Made by a program: the position numbers and the translations under genes
Notes under the pieces: model-generated
Told to the model about the DNA's origin: nothing
Databases searched by the model: none
The model's input: only the letters and a program-made list of their open reading frames with translations
Shown: piece by piece, positions 50,696 to 59,868 of the stretch
Position numbering within the stretch: the stretch's first letter is position 1
How the letters are laid out: the number at the start of each line of letters is the position of its first letter
Source of the DNA: Xanthomonas dyei
GTDB lineage: Bacteria > Pseudomonadota > Gammaproteobacteria > Xanthomonadales > Xanthomonadaceae
NCBI RefSeq assembly: GCF_002939865.1
Contig: NZ_MDEE01000001.1
Coordinates: forward strand, 124,001-188,000
Direction of reading: 5' to 3'
DNA: 64,000 bases

Positions 50696-52126
50696 TTATT
50701 CGAAGCTGCCCACCGAATCGTGCGCCAGATTGTCGAAGCGGGTGTATTCGCCGAAGAACTTGAGCTTGCACGAGCCGGTCGGGCCACCGCGGTGCTTGCC
50801 GATGATGATCTCGGCCAGGCCCTTGTCGGGCGAATTTTCCTTGTTGTAGTAATCGTCGCGGTAGATGAAGACGATCATGTCCGCGTCCTGCTCGATCGCG
50901 CCCGATTCGCGCAGGTCGGCCATCACCGGGCGCTTGTCGGTACGGGTTTCCAGCGAGCGGTTGAGCTGCGATAGCGCAATCACCGGCACATTGAGTTCCT
51001 TGGCCAGGCCCTTGAGACCACGCGAGATTTCCGAAATTTCGGTCGCGCGGTTTTCGCTGTTGCCCGGCACCGACATCAGCTGCAGGTAGTCGATGACGAT
51101 CAGGCCAAGATCGTGTTCGCGCTTGAGCCGGCGGCACTTGGAACGCAGCACTTCCGGCGACACGCCGGGCGTGTCGTCGATGAAGATCTTGGTTTCCTTC
51201 AGCATCTTGATCGCGCCGGTCACGCGCGCCCAATCCTCGTCTTCCAGCGCACCGGTCCGCAGACGCTGCGCATTGATGCGGCCGTTGGAGGAGATCAGAC
51301 GCATCGCCAGCTGCGAGGCCGACATTTCCATCGAAAATACCGCCACGCCCTTCTTGGACTTGATCGCAGCGTATTCGGCGATGTTCAGCGCCAGCGTGGT
51401 CTTGCCCATCGCCGGACGCGCGGCCAGGATGATCAGATCGGTCGGCTGCAGGCCGGCGGTCATCGCGTCGAAGTCGGTGTAGCCGGTTGGCAGGCCGGTG
51501 ATGTTGCCGCCGTTTTCGAACCGGTTGCGTAGTTCTTCGAACGCGTCCTTCAAGGCGCCCGGCATCGCCACAAAATCGGTGCGTCCGCGCGCGCCGGCTT
51601 CGGCGATCTTGAACACCGCTTTTTCCGCCGACGCCAGCAGCTCCACGCTCTCGCGGCCTTCCGGCTGAAAGCCGTCGTTGACGATGGTGGTGCCCACTTC
51701 GATGAGCTGCCGCAGCACGGCCTTGTCGCGCACGATTTCCGCGTAGGCGGCGATATTGGCGGCCGACGGCGTGGTGCTGGCCAGCTCGATCAGATACGCG
51801 CCATCGCCCACCTGCTCCAGCTTGCCCTGCGACTCGAACCACTCGCCCAGCGTCACCGCATCGAACGGACGGTCTTTCTCGTTCAACTCGCGGATCGCGC
51901 GGTAGATCAGCCGGTGGTCGCGCCGGTAAAAATCGTTGTCGGTGAGCTGGTCGTTGACCCGATCGAAGGCTTCCGGTGCCAGCATCAGCCCGCCAAGCAC
52001 CGCCTGTTCGGCTTCGACCGAATGCGGCGGCACGCGCAACTGGTCCAGACGCGGCTCGGGACGATCGTAATCGTCGTCGTCGCGATCACGATTGCGCTTG
52101 GAACGGAAACCAGGACGAGCGGACAT
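50696..52126 (-). CDS. dnaB: Replicative DNA helicase DnaB
   Basis: A 476-residue hexameric 5'-3' helicase of the replication fork. An N-terminal basic/acidic tail (SKRNRDRDDDDYDRPE), the helical N-domain (HSVEAEQAVLGGLML), and the RecA-like C-domain with Walker A ARPAMGKTTLA, Walker B LIVIDYLQLM, LSQLNRSLE and DLRESGAIEQDAD. The start MSARPG is in line with relatives. A perfect DnaA box lies about 77 bp upstream of the start. Confidence 0.95.
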   Translation of the reverse strand: MSARPGFRSKRNRDRDDDDYDRPEPRLDQLRVPPHSVEAEQAVLGGLMLAPEAFDRVNDQLTDNDFYRRDHRLIYRAIRELNEKDRPFDAVTLGEWFESQGKLEQVGDGAYLIELASTTPSAANIAAYAEIVRDKAVLRQLIEVGTTIVNDGFQPEGRESVELLASAEKAVFKIAEAGARGRTDFVAMPGALKDAFEELRNRFENGGNITGLPTGYTDFDAMTAGLQPTDLIILAARPAMGKTTLALNIAEYAAIKSKKGVAVFSMEMSASQLAMRLISSNGRINAQRLRTGALEDEDWARVTGAIKMLKETKIFIDDTPGVSPEVLRSKCRRLKREHDLGLIVIDYLQLMSVPGNSENRATEISEISRGLKGLAKELNVPVIALSQLNRSLETRTDKRPVMADLRESGAIEQDADMIVFIYRDDYYNKENSPDKGLAEIIIGKHRGGPTGSCKLKFFGEYTRFDNLAHDSVGSFE

Positions 52127-52202
52127 GGACGAACAAACCTGACGCGGGGAGACGAGGTCAGGAAGCATAGTCATCGACGGCGCCGACGACCATGCACAAC
52201 TC

Positions 52203-52211
52203 TGTGGATAA
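52203..52211 (-). promoter_or_regulatory. Perfect DnaA box upstream of dnaB
   Basis: TGTGGATAA, the complement of the 9-mer TTATCCACA, which is the strongest DnaA-binding sequence. It is about 77 bp before the dnaB start codon and could let DnaA control dnaB expression. One box alone does not make an origin. Confidence 0.6.
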
Positions 52212-52347
52212 CTGGTGGACAGCCAGTGCATCATCCTTGTACGCGAGCGCTGTCGCAGCAGCCGCGACCCCTGCCCTGCCTGGCTTTCGGCACCCTGACC
52301 AGGCTGCCCGGAGAGCGCGCATCCGCTGCGACAACGCTGTGATCAAC

Positions 52348-52902
52348 TCAATGCTTGAGGTGCGCGACCAGGCCCAGGAATGCGTCGACAAAGCCCTGCA
52401 GGAACTTGCGGCTGTCGGCATTGGCGATCTGATCGTCCGGGCCGAACAGGCCGTCCTTGTACTGCAGGAAGACCTCCGGCTGGCCGAGCACATGCATGTT
52501 CAGATACGCCAGCACGTTGCGCAGATGCTGCTGCGCGGTAGCAGTGCCGATCGCACCGACCGAGATGCCCACCACCGCGGCCGGCTTGCCGCTGAATGCG
52601 CTGTCGCCGTAAGGCCGCGAGCCGGTATCGATGGCGTTCTTGAGCACGCCGGGAATCGAACGGTTGTACTCGGGCGTGACGAACAACACCGCATCGGCCG
52701 CGCGGATCTGCTGCTTCAGGCGCGTGCCCTCGGCCGGGTAGTCGCCGTCGCGGTCCTGGTTGTACAGCGGGATATCGCCGATCTCCACATACTCGAACAC
52801 GGCCTTGTCGCCGGCCAGATGCTCCAGTGCGCGCGCCAGCTGACGGTTGTACGACGCTGCGCGCAGGCTGCCGACCAGGACGGCGATGGTGATCTTGCTC
52901 AT
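52348..52902 (-). CDS. NADPH-dependent FMN reductase
   Basis: A 184-residue flavodoxin-like protein: GSLRAASYNRQLARAL at the phosphate-binding loop, TPEYNRSIPGVLKNAIDT, KPAAVVGIS and LRNVLAYLNM, the pattern of ChrR/YieF-type NAD(P)H:quinone or FMN reductases. It would carry out two-electron reduction of quinones and metals to limit oxidative stress. GGAG precedes the ATG by about 8 nt. It lies upstream of dnaB on the same strand but is separated from it by 221 bp, so it is probably a separate transcript. Confidence 0.9.
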   Translation of the reverse strand: MSKITIAVLVGSLRAASYNRQLARALEHLAGDKAVFEYVEIGDIPLYNQDRDGDYPAEGTRLKQQIRAADAVLFVTPEYNRSIPGVLKNAIDTGSRPYGDSAFSGKPAAVVGISVGAIGTATAQQHLRNVLAYLNMHVLGQPEVFLQYKDGLFGPDDQIANADSRKFLQGFVDAFLGLVAHLKH

Positions 52903-53178
52903 GGGGGACGCTCCGTGGAAACAGGGCCCCACCCTACCCAGCGCGATGCTCAGAGCCGGTGAAGTGCCGCCCGACTCCGGCAGATCAACCGCAGATAGAC
53001 GCAAACGGTGGCGTGTCAGTCTGCAAGGCGCTGACGCCTCCTACCCGGCCTGGTGGCCGAACGGCAGCTTCAAGCGTCGGCAACACCTCAGCAACGGCAG
53101 CGCGGTGCGCGCGCGCCTCGCACTCGCGCACCACGCAACGCTTAGTCGACGCGCGCAGGATCGACGCGTTGACCAAGA

Positions 53179-55119
53179 TCAGCGCGTGATCGCCGCGCGT
53201 TGCTCGCGCCAATGCGCCTGCCAGGCCTGGAACATCAGCACCGTCCACAGGTGCGTATGCCATTTGCGTTCGCCACCGTTGAAGTCGCGCCATAGCCTGG
53301 CCACGGTATCGGCGGCGAACACGCCCTCGCGCTCCAGGGTGCCGTGCGCCAGCAGATCGTCTGCCCAACCGTGCAGATCGCCGCGCAGCCAGGCGCTGAC
53401 CGGCGCGCCGAAGCCGCGCTTGCCGCGGTAGACCATCGGCTCGGGCAGATAGCGGCACAGCACGCGCTTGAGCAGGTACTTGCTGACCCCGTCGCGGTAC
53501 TTGAGCGACAGCGGCAGCGACCAGGCGAATTCGGCCACGCGCCAGTCCAGCAGCGGTGCGCGCGCCTCCAGGCCCACCGCCATGGTGGTGCGGTCGACCT
53601 TGCACAACAGGTCGTCGGGCAGGTACGCGGCGAAATCGGCCAGCATCATCGCGTCGGCCGGCGTGCCGGAGCCGTGCAGCGGGTCGGCAAGGCTGTAGAA
53701 ACTGTCCGGCTCGGTGGCACCCAGCACCACCGCCGCCGGGTCGCGCCAGCGCGAAATGCGATTGCGGTAGATATCGCCGATGCCGCGTGCGCCGGCTTCG
53801 GCGACCAGCGCGGCCAGCCCGCCGGTGCGCGAAGATTCGCCATTGCTGCGCGCCACTACCGCCATCAGCTTTCGCAGCGGGCCCGGCACCAGGCCGTGCA
53901 TGCGCCAGTTGCGCAGCGCACGCTGGTAGCGGCCATAGCCGAAGAACAATTCATCGCCGCCATCGCCGGACAGCGCCACGGTCACGCCGCCGCGCGCCAG
54001 CCGCGCGACCAATGCGGTCGGTACCTGCGAGGCATCGGCGAAGGGCTCGTCGAACATGTCCGGCAAGGTCGGCACCACCGCCAGTGCGTCGGCGCCGCTG
54101 ACGTACAGCTCGGTGTGGTCGGTGTGCAGATGCGTGGCCACTTCGCGCGCCAGTGGCGCTTCATCGTGATGCGAGCCTTCGAAGCCGATGCTGAAGGTAT
54201 GCACCGGCTGGCTGCTTTGCGCCTGCATCATCGCGGTGACGATGGACGAGTCGGTGCCGCCGGACAGAAACACGCCCACCGGCACGTCGGCCACCATGCG
54301 TAGCGCCACCGCATCGCGCAGCACCGCATCGAGTTGTTCCTCGGCCTGCGCATCGGTGCCGGTAAATGGCGCTGCCAACGCACGCTGCATCGCTTCGCGC
54401 GCATTCCAGAACGGCTGTTGCGCCTGGTCGGGACGGTGCGCGGCCGCACCTGCCGCCACGGTCTGCGCATCCATCCGCAACACGCGGCCGGGCATCAGCT
54501 TGAAGGTGCGCTCGTGGATGCAGGCAGGCGCCGGGATGTAGCCCAGGCGCAGCAGCAAGGTCAGCGCGTCGCGATCGACCCCGTTGTCGAAATCCGGGTG
54601 CTGCCACAGCGCCTTGAGTTCGGAACCGAACACCAGCGTGTCGCCGGCCCAACCGTAATACAGCGGCTTTTTGCCGACGCGGTCGCGCGCCAGGAACAGG
54701 CAGTTGTCGCGCTCGTCCCACAGTGCGATGGCGAACATGCCATTGCAGCGGGTCAAGGTGTCGTCCAGCCCCCATTCCACCACCGCTGCCAGCAGCACTT
54801 CGGTATCGGAATGCCCGCGGAAGCGATGCCCAAGCGCAGCCAACGCGGCACGCAGTTGCGCAAAGTTGTAGACCTCGCCGTTATAGGCCAGAACATAGCG
54901 GCCGTCGGCCGAACGCATCGGCTGATGGCCCAGCGGCGACAGATCCAGAATGCTCAGCCGCTGGTGCGCCAACGCCACGCCGGCCTGCGCATCGCACCAG
55001 GTGCCGGCATCGTCCGGGCCGCGATGACGCAGGGCCGCGCCCATCGGCCGCACCAGCGCATCGAGCTGCTCGCCATGCAGACGCGGCGATGCCAGCAGCA
55101 TTCCTGCCAATCCGCACAT
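53179..55119 (-). CDS. asnB: Asparagine synthase, glutamine-hydrolysing (AsnB type)
   Basis: A 646-residue protein beginning MCGLAG, with Cys2 as the nucleophile of the class II glutamine amidotransferase domain, followed by RGPDDAG and LAYNGEVYNFAQLR. The synthetase half has the pyrophosphate loop SGGTDSS and DGGDELFFGY. It transfers ammonia to aspartate or to a related acid using ATP. The homologous group also includes enzymes that amidate exopolysaccharide precursors, so asparagine production is likely but not certain. AGGAG precedes the start; the GST gene ends 19 bp upstream. Confidence 0.85.
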   Translation of the reverse strand: MCGLAGMLLASPRLHGEQLDALVRPMGAALRHRGPDDAGTWCDAQAGVALAHQRLSILDLSPLGHQPMRSADGRYVLAYNGEVYNFAQLRAALAALGHRFRGHSDTEVLLAAVVEWGLDDTLTRCNGMFAIALWDERDNCLFLARDRVGKKPLYYGWAGDTLVFGSELKALWQHPDFDNGVDRDALTLLLRLGYIPAPACIHERTFKLMPGRVLRMDAQTVAAGAAAHRPDQAQQPFWNAREAMQRALAAPFTGTDAQAEEQLDAVLRDAVALRMVADVPVGVFLSGGTDSSIVTAMMQAQSSQPVHTFSIGFEGSHHDEAPLAREVATHLHTDHTELYVSGADALAVVPTLPDMFDEPFADASQVPTALVARLARGGVTVALSGDGGDELFFGYGRYQRALRNWRMHGLVPGPLRKLMAVVARSNGESSRTGGLAALVAEAGARGIGDIYRNRISRWRDPAAVVLGATEPDSFYSLADPLHGSGTPADAMMLADFAAYLPDDLLCKVDRTTMAVGLEARAPLLDWRVAEFAWSLPLSLKYRDGVSKYLLKRVLCRYLPEPMVYRGKRGFGAPVSAWLRGDLHGWADDLLAHGTLEREGVFAADTVARLWRDFNGGERKWHTHLWTVLMFQAWQAHWREQRAAITR

Positions 55120-55138
55120 GCTCAGCGCTCCTGCCGAC

Positions 55139-55777
55139 TCATGCCGCCACCGCCGCAGGTGCGGGCATCGGCACGAAGCCCGGCAGCGCTTGCACGCGTT
55201 GCAGCCAGGCACCGATCGCAGGCCAGCGCTCCAGATCGAAACCGCCGTCCTCGGCGCAATGGGTGTACGCAAACAGCGCGATGTCGGCGATGCCGTAGTC
55301 GCTCCCGGTAAACCAGGCGTGCTGCTGCAGATGCTGTTCCATCACCGCTAGCGCCTGTTCGCCACGCGCGCGCAGCTGCGGCAGTTCGGTGCGGCGCGAT
55401 GCATCGCGCGGTGTCCACAGGCTGATGAAACGTGCCACCGCCAGATACGGCTCGTGACTGTATTGCTCGAAGAACATCCAGCTCAGCGCCTGCGCGCGTT
55501 GCCAGGCATCGGTGGGCAGGTAGGGCGTGCCTTCGGCCAGCCAGAACAGAATGGCGTTGGATTCGGTGAGCACGCGGCCATCGTCGCGTTCCACCATCGG
55601 CACCTTGCCGTTGGGATTCTTGGCCAGGTATTCCGGCGTGCGGGTCTGCCCTGCCACGCTGTCCACTTCGACCCAGTGATACCGGCTACCCAGCTGCTCC
55701 AGCAGCAGACGCACCTTGTAGCAGTTGCCGGAACTGGACATGCCATGCACGGTCAACGGGGGACGCACGGTCGACAT
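55139..55777 (-). CDS. Glutathione S-transferase
   Basis: A 212-residue GST with a thioredoxin-like N-domain (SGNCYKVRLLLEQL, NPNGKVPMVERDDG, LTESNAILFWLAE) and a helical C-domain (FTGSDYGIADIALFAY, containing the conserved N-capping box Asp). It conjugates glutathione to electrophiles or reduces peroxides in the cytoplasm. Start at ATG; a TTG codon just before it is less likely. It forms a two-gene transcript with asnB. Confidence 0.9.
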   Translation of the reverse strand: MSTVRPPLTVHGMSSSGNCYKVRLLLEQLGSRYHWVEVDSVAGQTRTPEYLAKNPNGKVPMVERDDGRVLTESNAILFWLAEGTPYLPTDAWQRAQALSWMFFEQYSHEPYLAVARFISLWTPRDASRRTELPQLRARGEQALAVMEQHLQQHAWFTGSDYGIADIALFAYTHCAEDGGFDLERWPAIGAWLQRVQALPGFVPMPAPAAVAA

Positions 55778-55930
55778 CAAGCTGGCTCCGCGACAACGAC
55801 GAGGGGGCTGGCAGTGTCACAGCCCCGTGCGCCTTTGCAAAGCCCTTTGCACGCATCGGCAGCCGCCTGCCGCCACCCTTTGCATGCGCTGCATGCGCTG
55901 CAATCGCCAGCATCGCAGCGATGGCCCATC

Positions 55931-56578
55931 TCACCCCGTCGCCACGATCGCCACCGGCACGCCCAGCACCGCAATCACCACACCCAGCAGCGACAGCGTC
56001 AACGCCCAGGCGCCGAAGGCCCGCGCGCGTCCGCACCCGGTGGCACCGGCAACGGCCTGCACCGAGCACACCGACCACCACAGGCCGCCCAGCATCAACA
56101 GCAGCACGCACGTCGACAACTGCGCCATGCCGGCCGGATCGCTGGCGCCGCTCTGCAGCAGGGCCGGCTTGCCCTTGAGCGCCACCAGCCCGGCGAGCAC
56201 GCACACCAGCCATGGCAAGACGCTGCCCGCCATCGCCGGCAGCAGCCGCTGGACCTGCGCCGCACTGCCCATCCAGCGCAATAACTGTTTGAGCAGCACG
56301 CAGCCCAGCACCAGCACCACCCCAACGGCCAGAGCACCGGCCAGCTGCATCCACCATGGCAGCGCATGCAGCCACATCCACGCCGACACCAGCGTGGTCA
56401 CGGCAAACACTGTCCAGGCGCTGCGGCGCAAACCAACCTGCTGCGGCATGCGCTGCATCGTGCCATGCGGGTCGAACAGCAGCCCACCCAGGCCGCCGCC
56501 ACGCCACCAGGCCAAGCAACCCAACACCAGCACGATCAAGGCCAGCAACCCACCAGCGGATAGCTCAGCGCCCGCCAA
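55931..56578 (-). CDS. Multi-helix membrane protein (YIP1-like)
   Basis: A 215-residue integral membrane protein with five or six helices (LLALIVLVLGCLAWW, WTVFAVTTLVSAWMW, LAVGVVLVLGCVLL, SVLPWLVCVLAGLVAL and two more). The segment LFDPHGTMQRM followed by evenly spaced helices resembles YIP1-family proteins; this is tentative. The TTG start gives a 43-bp overlap with the end of the transglutaminase gene; a TTG 30 bp further down is possible. It is co-directional with that gene and probably in its operon. Confidence 0.6.
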   Translation of the reverse strand: MAGAELSAGGLLALIVLVLGCLAWWRGGGLGGLLFDPHGTMQRMPQQVGLRRSAWTVFAVTTLVSAWMWLHALPWWMQLAGALAVGVVLVLGCVLLKQLLRWMGSAAQVQRLLPAMAGSVLPWLVCVLAGLVALKGKPALLQSGASDPAGMAQLSTCVLLLMLGGLWWSVCSVQAVAGATGCGRARAFGAWALTLSLLGVVIAVLGVPVAIVATG

Positions 56579-58551
56579 TCGGTCGGTTGCTTGCGCCGCT
56601 GCGGCTTGAGGTCGTGATTGAAGTACAGCAGGTCGCGCGCACGCTCCATATCGGCCGCCGCACGCTCCACCCCGTTAGCGGGAATGCGGTCGGTAAAACG
56701 CTGCCATTCGCCGACAATTTCGATGCGGCCATCGCGCATCGCGATCGTGCGCGAGAAGCGAAACCAGGGGTTGCTCACGCTCTGCGTGTCTGCATCCACC
56801 TTGGCTACCGGGTCGGTCTGCACGCGCACGGTCTGCCGCGCCAGCTGCGGCCCGCGTAGCACCAACGGGCTCTTGCGCGCCTCCTTGGGCAAGCTATCCA
56901 TCCAGTCGCCGAGCTGAAACAGCGGGAAACCCACTTCGTCGCCTTCTGCCACCGGCCATTCCAGCCGATAGGTTTCGTGCGTGCGGACATTCAATGCATC
57001 GCTATCGTCGATGGTCGGCGCATCGACCTGTGTCAGCGCGGTGTAGTACTGCTGCATGAACTCCAGATAGCGCTCGCCCATCGCTTGCGCGCCATCGTTT
57101 TCGAAGCTCGATGTCACCCGCTCGCCGCGCCCCTGCCGATACGTGGTGTCCACGCTGAAAGTGGCGACGCGCTGCGGTTTGCGCAGCGAAATCGCGATGT
57201 CTTCGATGACCTCCACCTGCGGCAAGGTCGGCATCGGCGCCGGTACGTCGACCAGGGCGTCCTGCCCGGCCAGGACCGGCAATCCACGTACGAACGGCAG
57301 CGGCCGACGCTGCGCAAGCGGGCCGTCCTCGCGGTCGCGCGTGGCGTCCACCCACACATCGCCCTGCGGCAGATGTGCGCGCACCACCACATGGTCGAAG
57401 GCGTAGGGGCTGGGCAGGCGCTTGTCCAGTGCGGCGCCCTTGTCGCTGCTGACCAGCACCGGCTCGGCACGGATGCCGGCCAATTGCAACAACGCAATCA
57501 ACAAGGTCGCCTTGTCCTTGCAATCGCCGTAGCGGTTGCGCAACGTCACTTCCGGCGCATGCGGCGCGTGCGAGTTTTCGCCCATGTCCAGGCCGACGTA
57601 GCGGATCTCGCCCTGCACGAAGGCCACCGCGCGCAACAACGCGCCCTGCGCATCGTCGCTGTGCAGCCGCAGGCTCTGCCTCATGCTGGCGGCCACCTGC
57701 GCATCCTTGAACGCATCCGGATACAACTGCGCGGCCCATGCGGCCACATTCGCCCAGTTGCCGGCGGTGGACACTTCGATCAGGCCGTACGGGTCCACAT
57801 CGTCGGGAGCGCCTTTTTCCTCCTGCACCGCGGCGATATTGCTTGCCCCGATGTTCAACAGCGTGACCCCATCGGCACTGCTGACATTGCGGCTGAAGCC
57901 TGGCGCGCTGATGCGCCACTGCAAGGCCATGTCGGCGGGATAACGCACACGAATCCGCCGTTCGCCCAGCGGCACGCCGTAGCGCGCATCGAAGACGTCG
58001 TAATAGCCCTTGCCGAACACCGGGTTGCTGCCGGTGATGGTCACCGCGTAATCCACCCGGTCGCCGACGCGCAGGTCCGGCAAAGTGATCGACAGCGTCA
58101 GCGCGCCATCGATCAAGCCGTCTTCCAGGCCGCTTTCGCGGCGCAGCTTGGCGTAATGCGCGCGGCTGCGCATGTCGATGCGCTGGCCCGCGCGCCAGAC
58201 CTCCAGGCTGTTGAGCTGCAGCGTCTGATACTGCGGCTGGTAGTCGATGGAGATCTGCCCGGCCTCGTCCAGGCTCTTGGCCCGCTGCACCGTATAGCTC
58301 AGCCGCCGATACGCGCGTACCGCGGGGCCGGTCAGATCGACCTGATCGGACACCAGTTCATAGCGCAGCCCACTCGCGCCCGGCACGCTGTCGGGCACCG
58401 CATCGGCGACCACCCATGCCGGTGTCGGCGCCATGCTCGGCGCCTCGTTTGCCTGCGCCGGCGGTATCGCGATTGCGGCAATCGCGCAGATCACCCACAC
58501 CGTCCAGAAGACGCCTCTCAGGCGTCGCACCACATCCTTGCCGATCAACAC
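56536..58551 (-). CDS. DUF3857/transglutaminase-like exported protein
   Basis: A 671-residue protein with a signal peptide (VFWTVWVICAIAAIAIPPAQA), a DUF3857 domain (about residues 50-230) and a transglutaminase-like core with Cys in NRYGDCKDKATLL, His in AFDHVVV and Asp in WVDATR. The C-terminal region is beta-rich. Such proteins are periplasmic or surface-bound and may act as proteases or cross-linking enzymes; the substrate is unknown. The start is GTG (or TTG one codon later) after GAGGAG. It begins 10 bp after the acyl-CoA dehydrogenase stop. Confidence 0.85.
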   Translation of the reverse strand: MLIGKDVVRRLRGVFWTVWVICAIAAIAIPPAQANEAPSMAPTPAWVVADAVPDSVPGASGLRYELVSDQVDLTGPAVRAYRRLSYTVQRAKSLDEAGQISIDYQPQYQTLQLNSLEVWRAGQRIDMRSRAHYAKLRRESGLEDGLIDGALTLSITLPDLRVGDRVDYAVTITGSNPVFGKGYYDVFDARYGVPLGERRIRVRYPADMALQWRISAPGFSRNVSSADGVTLLNIGASNIAAVQEEKGAPDDVDPYGLIEVSTAGNWANVAAWAAQLYPDAFKDAQVAASMRQSLRLHSDDAQGALLRAVAFVQGEIRYVGLDMGENSHAPHAPEVTLRNRYGDCKDKATLLIALLQLAGIRAEPVLVSSDKGAALDKRLPSPYAFDHVVVRAHLPQGDVWVDATRDREDGPLAQRRPLPFVRGLPVLAGQDALVDVPAPMPTLPQVEVIEDIAISLRKPQRVATFSVDTTYRQGRGERVTSSFENDGAQAMGERYLEFMQQYYTALTQVDAPTIDDSDALNVRTHETYRLEWPVAEGDEVGFPLFQLGDWMDSLPKEARKSPLVLRGPQLARQTVRVQTDPVAKVDADTQSVSNPWFRFSRTIAMRDGRIEIVGEWQRFTDRIPANGVERAAADMERARDLLYFNHDLKPQRRKQPTDWRALSYPLVGCWP

Positions 58552-58561
58552 CCACTCCTCG

Positions 58562-59725
58562 TCAAAACGCGTTGAGTCCCGTCAGCGCACGTCCCACCAC
58601 CAGCTGATGCACGGTTTCGGTGCCTTCATAGGTAATCACCGATTCCAGGTTGAGCGCATGCCGGATCGCCACATGTTCGGTGGTGATGCCGGCCGCCCCC
58701 AGCAGGTCGCGGCATTCGCGTGCCACGTCCAGCGCCATGCGGCAATTATTCCACTTTGCCAGCGAGATCTGTTCCGGCCGCAACGTCCCGGCCTCCTTCA
58801 AACGGCCAAGCTGCAGCGCCAGCAGCTGTGCGGTGGAGATCCGCCGCGCCATATCGGCCAGCTTGATCTGCGCGCTCTGGGTGGCCGCCAGCGGCCGGCC
58901 GAACAGGATGCGCTCCCCCGCGTAGGCCAGCGCCTCGCGCAGGCAGGCCACCGCTGCACCGATGGCGCCCCAGGCAATGCCGTAACGCGCCTGGTTGAGG
59001 CAGCCCAGTGGCGCCTTCAACCCGGCCGCGTTCGGCAGGCGCATCTGCTCGGGCACGAACACGTTGTCCAGGAACAGCGCGGAGGTGACCGAGGCGCGCA
59101 GGCTCATCTTGTGCGCGATGTCCTGCGCAGTGAACCCGGGGCTGGCGGTGTCCACCAGAAAACCGCAGACGCCATCGTCGGTATGCGCCCAGATGATGGC
59201 CAGGCCGGCGATGCTGCCGTTGGTGATCCACATCTTGGCGCCGTTCAAGCGCCAGCCGTCGCCATCGCGCACCGCGCGGGTGGTCATCGCCGCCGGGTCC
59301 GAGCCGCCCTGCGCCTCGCTCAAGCCAAAGCAGCCGATCACCCGGCCGGCGGCCATCTCCGGCAACCAGCGTTGGCGTTGCGCGTCGCTGCCATAGGCAT
59401 GAATGGGATACATGCACAGCGAAGACTGCACGCTGACGAAACTGCGCAGGCCGCTGTCGCCGCGCTCCAGTTCCTGGCAGATCAGCCCGTAGGACACCGC
59501 CCCCAGGCCCGCACCGCCATCGCCGACCGGCAGGCTGGCGCCCAGCAGCCCCAGCTGCGCCAGTTCCGGCACCCACTCGCGCGGGAACCGCCCCGCATCG
59601 AAGGCATCGCCGATCGCCGGCAGCACCCGACCATCGGTAAAACGCGCGACGGCATCCTGCACTGCCCGCTCTTCGTCGGTCAGCAGTGCACGGACATCGA
59701 ACAGATCATCGGGACGCACCGGCAT
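58562..59725 (-). CDS. Acyl-CoA dehydrogenase, glutaryl-CoA dehydrogenase-like
   Basis: A 387-residue flavoenzyme: GLSEAQGGSDPAAM and KMWITNGSIAGLAIIWA (FAD and substrate binding), and the catalytic Glu in TYEGTETVHQLVVGRALTG, the C-terminal pattern of glutaryl-CoA dehydrogenases. It would oxidise glutaryl-CoA to crotonyl-CoA and CO2 in lysine/tryptophan degradation, passing electrons to ETF. The ATG (MPVRPDDL) is chosen over an upstream GTG because GGTGGA lies before it. First gene of a three-gene operon. Confidence 0.85.
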   Translation of the reverse strand: MPVRPDDLFDVRALLTDEERAVQDAVARFTDGRVLPAIGDAFDAGRFPREWVPELAQLGLLGASLPVGDGGAGLGAVSYGLICQELERGDSGLRSFVSVQSSLCMYPIHAYGSDAQRQRWLPEMAAGRVIGCFGLSEAQGGSDPAAMTTRAVRDGDGWRLNGAKMWITNGSIAGLAIIWAHTDDGVCGFLVDTASPGFTAQDIAHKMSLRASVTSALFLDNVFVPEQMRLPNAAGLKAPLGCLNQARYGIAWGAIGAAVACLREALAYAGERILFGRPLAATQSAQIKLADMARRISTAQLLALQLGRLKEAGTLRPEQISLAKWNNCRMALDVARECRDLLGAAGITTEHVAIRHALNLESVITYEGTETVHQLVVGRALTGLNAF

Positions 59726-59812
59726 GCTGGTTTCCACCACAGGAGAAGCGGCGATTATCTGCCAGTTCCCGGCTCAGCATCGCTGTGTTTGTGCGGTAGC
59801 TCGCCGGGCTGA

Positions 59813-59846
59813 AACGAAAAGAGCCGGCAATGCCGGCTCTTTCGTT
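59813..59846 (-). terminator. Rho-independent terminator of the glycine-zipper gene
   Basis: A perfect stem (AAAGAGCCGGC / GCCGGCTCTTT, 3-nt loop) that, on the minus strand, ends in TTTTCGTT. It starts about 23 bp after the stop of the glycine-zipper protein gene. Confidence 0.8.
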
Positions 59847-59868
59847 GCAAGGATCTCGCTCCGTGCGC

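Noticed and set aside
50529-51842. 437-codon minus-strand frame overlapping dnaB
   Set aside because: It is the dnaB sequence read in a shifted frame, rich in Arg and Gly, with no family resemblance.
52127-52347. Chromosomal origin at the DnaA box
   Set aside because: Only one box was found, without an AT-rich unwinding region or the dnaA gene nearby.
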